This document shows, piece by piece, positions 49,080 through 59,701 of a stretch of DNA of 64,000 nt. The position numbers and the translations under genes are program-made. This DNA is from Diadema setosum. Taxonomy: Eukaryota; Echinodermata; Echinoidea; Diadematoida; Diadematidae. Location of the stretch: the NCBI RefSeq assembly GCF_964275005.1, contig NC_092704.1, positions 11,100,871-11,164,870 of the forward strand, given 5' to 3'. Under the pieces are notes generated by a model that ran no database searches, was not told where the DNA came from, and worked only from the letters and a program-made list of their open reading frames with translations. How positions within the stretch are numbered: position 1 is the first letter of the stretch; the number at the start of each line of letters is the position of its first letter.

Positions 49080-49120
49080 GAAAACCCACCCCAAGCCAAA
49101 TACAAGCCCTCCTGCACTGA
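49080..49120 (+). CDS. Rival last exon of the kelch gene
   Basis: Strong acceptor (TTTTGAAAATTTCACAG). In phase with exon 6 it gives KPTPSQIQALLH and TGA. Confidence 0.35.
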
Positions 49121-50486
49121 CAACATCTGGAATCGAAAGAGAAAAGAAAAATGCAAGCGACAGTTCCTTATGCAAGTGACAGTTTCTTGTGCTCCAAGTT
49201 CCCAGTATTGCAGAGCCCAGAATGTGCATGCAAAAACTTCAACATCATGAACAGGGATGCCATTCTTGTAATACAACATAATACATGACGGATTGTACTA
49301 TGTACAATTTTTCTGTACTGTGACAAACACATATCTTGGGTGATAAGTTAGAAGCATTTGTGTAGAATGTTAGCAGTAGCTACTTGTCTTGTGAGTTGAC
49401 AGCTCATAAATAGTAGTGTACATGTAATCCCTTGTGTGGAAAGCAAGATTGTGCCTAAAAATAGCGCTTATAAATCTAGTAATGCAAACTATGCATGCAC
49501 AGGGAAAGTGTAATCATCCGTGCCTTGTGTGAAATGCCAAGCATTCTGCGAGCTGAGGAGAACGGAGTGATGACAAAGCACAATGTGTGAAGAATGTAGG
49601 CAAGTCTGTAGGATGAATATACATACATGTATCAAAGTGTTCCGCACAAGTGGACATCATGGAATAACTGTGTGCTGTTTAATGAAATCAACAGTGCATC
49701 AGACAAAAGGAGGAATGTTGATAAAGGACATGCTGAAGTATTAAAGTTGTGAGACATACATGTACTATACCCCATACTTCAGGGAGGTTGTGCCTCCTTG
49801 GAAGAAGAAGAAAAATGATGAGTGTGTGAGCATGGTTGAAAAGGTAACACAAATATGAAGACATTATAGACATAATACTCATGGTTAGAGGGTAAAATGA
49901 TGCTTTAAAAATGATGGTAATGTTATACTGTAGGTATTGGGAAAGTTGTAATTTTATAACTTTATGTGCCACGTTCGCACCCCTGACTCAGTCGACAGCG
50001 TGCCAACTTCGTGCCATATTCTGCTCAAACCCACAAATCCGCCCAAACAGATCGATAAATCACCAAATACCACAGTATACCATGAAAGCGTTTCTTGGAA
50101 TTCTGTTCCCCTCACATAAATCTTGCACTTTATGTGGTGACCGGATTGACTAGCAAGCAGTGTTCCCTTCTGCATTTGCGTGAAAGTTTGAGGTTTCTGT
50201 CGCTGTTTTGTGTGCAAAAATCATGACTTCACTGTAATGTAGCTATTGGTCATTTGAGAGAAAATCAATAATAGATTTGTCATAAAATGAACATCAATGC
50301 GAAGCCTGGTTTTTTCTCTACAACTTGAAAATTAGTATAGATTTGCAAAACAGAAATATTTTCTCAAAGCATGACAACGTTGGTGTCTCAGAATAATGTG
50401 GCACACAGGGCGTTTCCATGATGGCACATAAAGAGATAAAAAGCTCATGCAAAGGTGGCAGTCTCGAGGGGAGCTGCTGCACAAAG

Positions 50487-50712
50487 TACTGTATACAACA
50501 TATATATAGCGAATCTAAATTTTCACGGACCGGGACTTCGTGACGTTTTTGTTAGTGGTTAAATTCGGCATCGTGGAGTTTAGTACTGAATGGAGAAATG
50601 TATACGCGCATGTCACATTCATATCATGATCAGAGTCAATATTTTCGCTCATCTTTAAATTCGTGAATAGCACCCAATTCGCGAGATTCTTGAAATATTT
50701 GTTGTGTACATT
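50487..50712. mobile_element. MITE with TACTGTATAC ends, copy 2
   Basis: Shares the 37441 element's interior (GTGGTTAAATTCG, ATCGTGGAGT, TACTGAA, GTCACATTCA, GATCAGAGTCAATATTTTCG). More diverged, ends degenerate. Confidence 0.85.
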
Positions 50713-51975
50713 ATATGATTTGCTCCACTAAATGTTATAAACATGTATGATTTATTAAAAGAAAGAAAGAAGAAAAAAATTACATTGGAAGAGGTAAGAA
50801 TGTCAGCCTCTACATGACCATGATTTGGGTAAAATTGCCTTGAAGATTAGATGCAGTCATGTTTTATGCAGGAAATTAAGCACAGTTGAGCAATTAAAAA
50901 ACACTGCAATCACTTCTTTCATTAAGAAGAGATGTCTAGATCTTCAAAATGTTCTTAGTTTTGGATATGAGGCCAAAAGGTAGTAAAGGACATCAACTTG
51001 GATAGATTTTAATTTTAAAGCTCAAATTTCTAGTGTTCCAACCAACAATTTCTGTGTCTTTAAAGTCTGCCACCGTATCAGGATAGCAGAGTGATGGGTC
51101 ACTTAGATATGCATCATAACTTACATGGCTCCTTCAAAGCATTTGATGAATTTATACCAGACCTCCCAGTATCCATCAATTATCACATCATCATGCCGTA
51201 GAATGATATTTACTTTCAGCGCTGCAAAGTCCATGCTTGACATAGAGTACACTTAGGGTTAGCAGTGAAAAGTGGGAATATTTCTCAAATTTAGAAGGTT
51301 TTGTTTTGTTTGTTTTGTGTACTCTCACAATGTACTCTTTCTGATACTGACGGTCAGATTCTCATTTTGTTGCCATATGGCAAATAGAGTAGTATCAGAT
51401 TATTTTGAATTTGATTGAGATGTACTTCTTGTTTTAGTAGCAGCAGCCCTAAAGTGTTCTTGTTATATTGTGTGGGGATAATAACTTATCTAAATCAACC
51501 ATTTTCCCTGTGTACAGTATTTTGTGCTTTCTCTGTCATTATAATTTTTATTTTTTGTTTGCATTTCGATGCCTGCTGTTTAAGTGTTTCATCCTTTGTA
51601 CCAAAAGATTGTTCTTGCCAATCTAGCCATGTATTGACAGTGTACACACACATATGGACATGTGTATAAATATTTTTATGAATGTCGTGTGTTTTCCTTT
51701 TGATTTTCCACATGTATCGGAGATGAATGCTACGTGAAAGTTGCCGAGGCATCGTCTGTGCTTTTACTTCATGTGTACGAAGGCTAACTAGTGATGAGTG
51801 CAATGTATAAAGTCTACACTTTGTGTTTGCACGTGCTTTTATGTCACATAAAAATGGTAGTAACGCATGTATTTTAATTGGAATTGGAGTACAATGTAGG
51901 TAGGGTGAATACGTTTATTGGATCGTTCAACCGCTTGATTGATTGTGCAATGTCTGGTCCTGTGATGAACATCTA
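50713..51975. other. No gene supported
   Basis: AT-rich, no domain-bearing frame and no recognised repeat. Confidence 0.45.
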
Positions 51976-52383
51976 CAGAGACTCCAACCCGAAGCACCTT
52001 CTGATCTGGAGATTCTCCCACCTGAACCCCTAGCAAAATAGAGACTCTAACTTGATGTGTGCGAATTCCCTTAGGTCATTAGGGTTCTAGATGCTCTCTC
52101 ATGCTGTCTCAGGCTTATTTTTCATCATACCATGGCACTACCTTAGTAATAATTCAATGATTCATATCATATTTTCGCTTGATAAAACTTCATTTCATAT
52201 ATCATATGCAGATCCTATTTATGCATGCATATGAAATTGACTGGCATCTACAAAACCATACAAGCGGGAGACACAAAGCCGGGGCGGGAGAAATTTAATC
52301 TTAAGCGGGAGAACGGGAGATTTTGCCGAAATGGGCTTTCGGTAGGAGATCTCCCATGGAAGGCGGGAGAGTTGGAATGTCTG
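51976..52383. mobile_element. CAGAGACTCCAAC-ended element, copy A
   Basis: Left end CAGAGACTCCAACCC, right end GAGAGTTGGAATGTCTG (inverse with two changes). Interior GCGGGAGA boxes. Related to 62366-62707. TA precedes the left end. No coding potential. Confidence 0.75.
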
Positions 52384-53972
52384 CATCTTTATGTCATTTC
52401 TCTGTGAATTGGGAAGATCTTTCTGTACTTTATGGACAAGCTCACCTTGATATACATGTGGATTTTAATAGTGAATGCAGCAATATCAGCAGAAGTTTGA
52501 GGAAAATCGGACAATCCATACAAAAATTCAGAATTTTTAGAGTTTCTGTGCAGTCACTGCTGGACGAGAAGACCACTATTGACTAACTGCAGTTTATGAT
52601 GTAACGTGTAGAATGATACATGTATAAGGAAAATGTAAAGAGAATTCCACAAAATCTATTTTTTTTTTTTTTGTTGAAAAAGAGAATATTCCCATGACTT
52701 CTTACTGACATATGTTAAGGCTAATGTTTTTCCCCCTACCTTCTGGCAAGAGGCAAGTCAAGGGCTCATATATTATGAGAGAAAAATGAAAATATGTGAA
52801 AATAATTTCTTCATATTTTCTATGTATGTCATCACAAGCTACAGATAGTCTTCTCATCCAGCGAAGGCAGCCTTTAAACTTAAAAAATGCATGACTTTCA
52901 AACAGATTGTCCTGTTCTCCTCAAACTTTCACTGATGTGTTCTACTGATATTGATGCATTTACTCATTGAGGTGAAGTTGTCCCTGAAAGCGTTTCTGCT
53001 TTCAGTCACCTTGGTATCAGTGGTCATCATTTTATTGTAAGGTGTGTGATAAAATCAGTGCCAGTCTCTTGTGTTCTGCAATTTATTGTTTATTTGCAAT
53101 TTTTGCTATTTCTGATCTGCATATTATTTTGTTTTCTTTTAGTCTTCAAGTACCAATACCTGCAATCCTTTTACCATTATCCTACTTGTTAAGCTCTAAT
53201 ATCACTGCTGTGCATTTCTACTAATGTGCCAAAATCAGTCTATTATTCGTTTGCATTCAGGCAAACGTGTGCAGAGACACAAACTACATGTGTTTTATAT
53301 GCAAATTTGTGCAATAGTCTTCACTGACCAACCGTCATCCCACCACGATTGGATACCTCAGAGTTTAAAAATAAAAAGGATTAAATCACACATGCAGATG
53401 AATCCAAGATTCTGAAATGATGCGGAATAGTGTACAGTACACGTACAGTGTAGTTTCAAAAGTGCATCATCAGATTTGCTCACTGTGCTGCCAATGTTGC
53501 AAGAAATGTGTGTTAACTTCAAGGAGTGAGAGAGAAGAAGAGCTTCATTTTTTGTGCTTGATCTCAATTGCAAATGTCACCAGCTCCCCTTTGAATGTCG
53601 ATCTAAGCGTGATATAGGGTTTTCTCTGTCTTTTGTGGCATAAATGTTGGTATTCATGCATACTTATGTGGGAACATTGGACAATTTTGCTGGTAATGTG
53701 TGAAATTTGGCTGGCAGCCAGTATCGTCATGTAACATGCTTTCTTTGTTTTGCGGCCAATATTTTGTACTGTTGTGCATTGGGTCTTATTGTGTACATGT
53801 ATACTGGCTGTTCATAACCAACCACTGTTTATCAGCCGGAGGGTTGACTTTACCTCTCCGTAGGAGCATCTCCTGTGCAGTAGAAAATGCACATTCAGGG
53901 CAGAAAATTTATGTTCTTCCTTTTCTACCTCTATAATTCAAACCAAGCCCTGCATAGTTGCAGTGTGAAACG
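52384..53972. other. No gene supported
   Basis: A T-run at about 52661-52672. Open frames here are short and AT-rich. Confidence 0.45.
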
Positions 53973-54193
53973 TACTGTAAATGTGGATATTTTTGCATGA
54001 TTAATTTTTCGTGCTGAGCTCCTCAAAAACATTTGCAGGTGCTTGAATTTGTGCTGTGCAAATGTCAACCCATTCGAAATGAGCAGAAAAAAATTTGTGA
54101 AGATATTTGTATGGGTTCTAGCATTCATGCAAGCCAAAAGTAGCGTGAAATACACAAAATTAATGTACCGCAAAAATGTTTGCATTTACAGTA
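53973..54193. mobile_element. MITE with TACTGTAAATG ends, 221 bp
   Basis: TACTGTAAATGTGGATATTT at the left; reversed, TACTGTAAATGCAAACATTT at the right. Its start resembles that of the 37441 family, but the interior differs. Confidence 0.75.
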
Positions 54194-55805
54194 CAGTGTT
54201 AGAGGGAGGAGTGGAATGGCAGTACACATGATTGTACAAGTATCTAAAATTTATATTTTTTCTAGACAAGTTTGATTAGGCTGATGCTCTCGACAAAATT
54301 AGTGCAGATGTCGTTTTTTTTTGAAGTGTTGCCTTTGAAAGGGAACGCCCCTTGTGGTCGAGGACCTGGTAGAATGGGGAGACCATGTAATAGGAATTCT
54401 GGCCCGACTCGGATATACAAGCTGTATTTGGGAATCCCTGTAATCAGTTGTGTACATCTTTGTTCGCAGCAAACATGCAGCTGAAGAAGGTCGGCTAGAG
54501 TTGAATGTTACAAATGAGTGTACACTTATATGCACATACAGCTTATTTGCTGATGGACAATTTTATTCTACACTGCGTGGCTGGCTTGCACTGGTTGTGG
54601 GTCTAAAATGTACCCCAGTGGTCAGCGAACGAGGATTGCTTCGCTCGGGGCCAACATTCCCACCACACAGCCTCCCCATGCTACTGGGGGCATGAGATCC
54701 TGCAAGAGTGGCATGTAATATAGGTGAAAATCAAACACACAGAGACTACAAGGGGCTCAGTTATTGAATGTTTATATAGAAAGCTATATTTTATCTACAC
54801 ATCATATATCAAAAGCCGGCATGAACAAGATAAGCATGTATGTAACCAAGGATCAATACAAGTGTGTGCAGAATTTTCAATGTGTAGCTTGTTCCTCCAC
54901 ATAGTGTTAAAAAGTATTAGACATCTGATTCTCAACAACAAAATTATTTGATGAGTGTGGATTATCACATTTCTTTTTTATTTTCTGAAGAACTGTACAT
55001 GTATTATATTTTTACTATATTGAATTTATTGCACAGTTATTGTTTCGTTATTACATTCTCTATGAGAATAAATTTGACTCTCACATGTGTAGTGTGTTCC
55101 TGCTTATGCTACTTACTCTTGTATTGGTCTTTTAATGTCTATTTGCCCCTTGGTATTTGTGAAGGAATTGATAAAGGTACATGTAACTGAAACATTTACA
55201 TACAATCATTCCAGAAATTGTCATTTTTATGCAACATTTCAGAGGCTTTCTCACAATAACTTTACCTCAAAACAGGATGGAATGTTTAAAAAGCTCAAAT
55301 CAAAGAAGTATATCATCTGTTCATGTAATTCTTCATGACAGGCATCACCCTGTTTGTCAAAATATCTCCTCCTGCTCGATTTGCTGGTGATTTGGTTCCA
55401 TTCATTATAATTCTTCTGCAACTTTGATTTCCAAGGGACCGAAAAGTTATACAGTGTATGACAAGAACCGACAATATTTGTGCATACCAAATTCACTTGA
55501 AGACCAGTGTGTGGCCATGGTTGCATTGATATATATTCTCTTGATGTAAAACACATTTGTACAAAAACAATTGTAAATCTGAATCTGAAGGTATTCAGGA
55601 AGTACAATACCATTCTCAGGGGTAAACAAAGCAGGATTTTGTATTTTTATGATGAGGCTGTGTTCAATGACTTAATTTTTTTCTCATCAAGTAACTTGTC
55701 CCTACAGAAAGCAATACAGGATTGTGTGGAACTTTTCATACATGCCAACCAAAAGCTGTGCGTAATTCACTTCTACATGTGTTCAAAGTGAGCATTACTG
55801 CTGTA
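54194..55805. other. No gene supported
   Basis: No domain-bearing frame or clear repeat. Confidence 0.45.
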
Positions 55806-56335
55806 CAGTGCACTCCCGTTACAACGAACACGAAATTTCGTTATAACGAAGTAAATCTTCTGGTCCCAAAATTATCACCATTAAAGTCTATGGTACAAAA
55901 TTCGCTTATAACGAACACGGTTATAGCGAAATTTCCGTTATGACGAAGTCTTTTCCGAGCGCCACAGACAAAGAAAATCAAGAGAAATGTGCTCCGTTAT
56001 AACGAAATGCGAATTGCTTTCGAAAACACGTAGCGGAACAAGCATTTTATAGCGTCTCTGCATGGATGGACGCTTCACACCACTGTGTGTTCGCTCCTTG
56101 TGTCACACACAGTTTCTGAGGGGAACTTGCATTTATTATTGTAATACAGTTATCCCATCACATTTCACATAGCTTTGCAGTGTATGATGAGTATTCAGCA
56201 AACATAATATGATATATAAATATACGTGGTTCCTTGTTTTCGTTATATATTGTATTTGTTCGGTTATAACGAAATTTCGTTATAACGAAAGAAAACTGCC
56301 GGTCCCGAGCATTTCGTTATAACGGGAGTCCACTG
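55806..56335. mobile_element. pogo/Tigger-like MITE, 530 bp, TA duplication
   Basis: CAGTGCACTCCCGTTACAAC at the left and, reversed, CAGTGGACTCCCGTTATAAC at the right, flanked by TA on both sides. Several TTCGTTATAACGAA boxes inside. No transposase frame. Confidence 0.88.
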
Positions 56336-57117
56336 TACATCTAATCATTAATGATAACATACAGTGTAATACATGTGTACATGGGTTGAAGACAGACTTG
56401 ATATATTTGTTTACAAAGTTTGTATCTCCTTCACTGCATTCTCACTTTTGTGTACGTTGTATAATTGATAGATAAAATCTCTTAATTTCATGCTCAGAGC
56501 ACTGTAATTCATTTGTTCCTGTTCACCTTCTTCTGTACTTTTGTACGTGTACATGTATTTATTACTGAGATGGAGATGAGATACATGTACATTTGTATAA
56601 TGACATAGATTGATGTATGTATATTTTGATCGATAGATTGGAATGATGTTCGCTCTAATTGCCATTCAATCGATGTAAAATACATGATGTGCCTGTTTAT
56701 TAATTCAAATAAATTTCTAATGTCAGTAATGAGTTGTGGTCGACATTTTCATTTGACGCGACAGAATTATACAGAAATGATGTAAAACAACATGTAACCC
56801 TTTAGTTCACTACATTGGTTGGGTCATAATGGAAACTTTTTCATCATGTGCGATGAATACTCAAGTCTACAACGAAGGCCGTTTACAAAGTTCTCAGTCT
56901 GACAATGAGCTTTCCTCCATAGCTGGTGAGTAGATGTACATATAAGAACAGTTTACCAAACTTGCGCCAAACAAACACTAAACAAAACATACTCGCCCAT
57001 AAATAACAGTTTTTCACACACGTTCCTGTGTCACCTTGACCTATGGCCCCAATATATAAATGCACTCAGAAATTTATGGAGATAAACCATTTACATGTAG
57101 TAGATCTTTAAAATATA
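56336..57117. other. No gene supported
   Basis: AT-rich, 3' flank of VPS41. Confidence 0.45.
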
Positions 57118-57345
57118 TGTGAGACAATTAGAAACCTCTTATGAAATATCAAAGAGCATACAATTCTAAGAGGAATTCAAAGTTCATTTGATGAAAATCA
57201 GATTTGATCTGGCTGAGATATCAAACAACAAAGTGGTCCTAATAAAACATGGGTCCCACCTTTTATCAGGATCTGTCTTTCTGTCTCTTTTTTAATACTC
57301 GGCCATTTCAAAACCAATTTCCATCAAATAACTTTGAATAATTAC
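57118..57345. mobile_element. Truncated copy of the 41235 MITE
   Basis: Shares AAAGAGCATACAATTCTAAG and the TTCATTTGATGAAAAT / AAAACCAATTTCCATCAAAT arm pair with the element at 41235-41626; the outer ends are missing. Confidence 0.75.
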
Positions 57346-57488
57346 AGCCAATTCGAACCCTATCCATTAAACAGCCTTGTTAGAACCAATGCTAATTTCC
57401 AATTTTTGCTATTTCTGACCTGCATACATGTTTATTTTGGTTTGATATTGTTCTCTTTTGTAATCTTCACTTAGTTAGCAAAAGACTA

Positions 57489-57658
57489 CTAAGGGGAACT
57501 TTGCTATAACAAGCTACAATGTATTTGGGACCACTGAAATTTCCTCAAAGCGAGCATCACACCAAATCATGAATAAACACAAGAATTACAAGAAGAATAG
57601 GACCTTGTTATATCGGGTATCTCGCTACATCCGACCTCGTTTTAACAAGGTTCCACTG
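57489..57658. mobile_element. pogo/Tigger-like MITE, about 170 bp
   Basis: Right end GTTTTAACAAGGTTCCACTG then TA; left end GGGGAACTTTGCTATAACAA is its degenerate inverse. Confidence 0.7.
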
Positions 57659-57871
57659 TACTGCACTAAAGTTTGGATACACTTGGCACCCCCTCTGGCT
57701 CGGAACTGATAGAACTGATATTCAATATAACCTTGCAATATAACCTCGATGAGCAGTAAAGTGACTACAATTACCGATGAAGGGTACAAATGGGCAATAG
57801 CACGATGCAAAAATTATGTGGTGCACTCAGCCACATTTGAGTGTTTTTGAGCGGGGGCATTGTCGGGTTCA

Positions 57872-57940
57872 TCATCTCATAAAGGCTGATGCTACACTTC
57901 CTGGGCCGCGGCGCTGCGAGTGACAGATTAGACAGTGAGT
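57872..57940 (-). CDS. VPS41: VPS41 last exon, second half of RING and stop
   Basis: Acceptor CTTTCCATTACAG. Reads THCLICHSQRRGPGSVASAF, MR, stop. CLIC supplies the last two zinc ligands; GPGS is conserved in VPS41 tails. The end differs from the human ILEMKK. Confidence 0.92.
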   Translation of the reverse strand, partial: THCLICHSQRRGPGSVASAFMR

Positions 57941-59621
57941 CTGTAATGGAAAGAGAGACGATGCATAAAAGGCAATAATGATTACGGTTTTCTTGACAAC
58001 ATTAATTTACAATAAAATGGACTAAATAAATTTAGTCAGCAGTAACCGTCATAAACACATTCTGCAGTGTAGGGTTCCATACACACATGTACATTGTATA
58101 AGTTTCTAAAAATAGTTATCTTTTGTCTCTGAATGATTGCACGATGAGAAGTTTAGTCTCCAAATGTTTCACTATTTCCCATTGACTGGATTACTTCCGG
58201 GATGGGCATCACACTGATTGTCAGGCAAATACTTGCCCAAGGCAAAAATAAATTTGCTGCATCATCGACCAGAATTCATTGGAGCTGACCAATTTTTATA
58301 TCTTTTTTTATACAAAGCATTCCCTACAATTTTTTTTTTTCATGTGTCCTCTGTTTCACACATCAGCAATATTGCTGATGAAATGTGTTAAAGGTAAATT
58401 TGACAGAAGACAGATTATGTCTAAAGAAATAGCTCAATCTGTGAATAGTAATATTTTTCATCTTACTTCTGTATACACCTTATTCTCTCACTCATAGTTG
58501 ATATAAAACCATTATTATTCTGACAACGTTGAAAGGTGAAATCATATCAGGAAGGAATAATAAGGTCAAGGGGAAATCCCACAACACAGAGGCGAGAATT
58601 CATGCAAGTACTTTTGATCTAATCCATCACTCATGCAACTTTTGATTGTGTATATGTGCATAACACACTGCACATGCACACTCATGTTCAAAATGAATAT
58701 TTTGCACTATTCTTGGTCCACTGGAGTAGACTTTTAATCATGAAGTTTATATTTCAACTATCTTGGAGAGTTCAAGCCCATATGGGTTTGTTGTGCAATT
58801 GTGAACATTCAAAGTGCTGTCAATCATTCAGTGTTAAAGTAGTAGCCATGATGAAAAAAAAAAAAAAAAAAATTGGCATACATTTGGGATGCCTAGAATA
58901 CTTCTTTTACCATGGTTATCACTAAAACACTCAATAATTGGAGCTTATTTATGTCGATGAAGGGCAATATGTCAATGAGTTGCAATATAAACTGGATGCA
59001 AGGAGTCATTAATTTGAATAAATTGCAATTGATTTACCATGTTCTGTGACAGAAGGCATTCTTCATGGAAGGTATGGTGGCAGTAGAAGACCACTGTCAC
59101 TGGGGGCGGCTCTGAGAAAAGAAGAAAGAGAAAGATACTCCCAGGGAACTAAATACTGGCATCATCACATTGGGATAAATAGAATCATAGGATAAGATAC
59201 TGGCCTGTTCTGGCTACAATAAAAATGTTGGTTTTATAGGAGGATGTAGGAGAAAACAGAGCAATACAGTGCAGATAGACAAACAGACAGAAACACAGAC
59301 AGATATGTAGACAAATAAAAAGATAGAGCTGGGTAGACAGACAGGTACACTGTAGATACACGTATATAGATATATTGATGGTTCCAAGACATTTGCTCCC
59401 ATGAAATATCTGCATTGCTATAAAGCCAAACATAAACTATACCCACAAACATAACCCTAACCTTAATCCTAACATCAGACTAAACCTAAAAACCTATCAC
59501 AACCCTTACCAAAATAAGACTGGATCAAATGTCGCATGAGCAAATACCATGTCACCAGATTGATAGGTAGGTAGGTAGACAGAATGACAGGTAGATGGAC
59601 AGGTACATTGTAAAATATGTT

Positions 59622-59701
<80 letters not shown>

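Larger units (their letters stand above)
47494..50486. other. 3' flank or 3' UTR of the kelch gene; no other gene seen
   Basis: AT-rich. Holds a hairpin (48288-48395), an AATAAA/A-run (about 48883-48913) and the rival last exon (49080-49120). Confidence 0.5.

Noticed and set aside
59453-59470. Interstitial telomere at ACCCTAACC
   Set aside because: Only two near-units; too short and degenerate.
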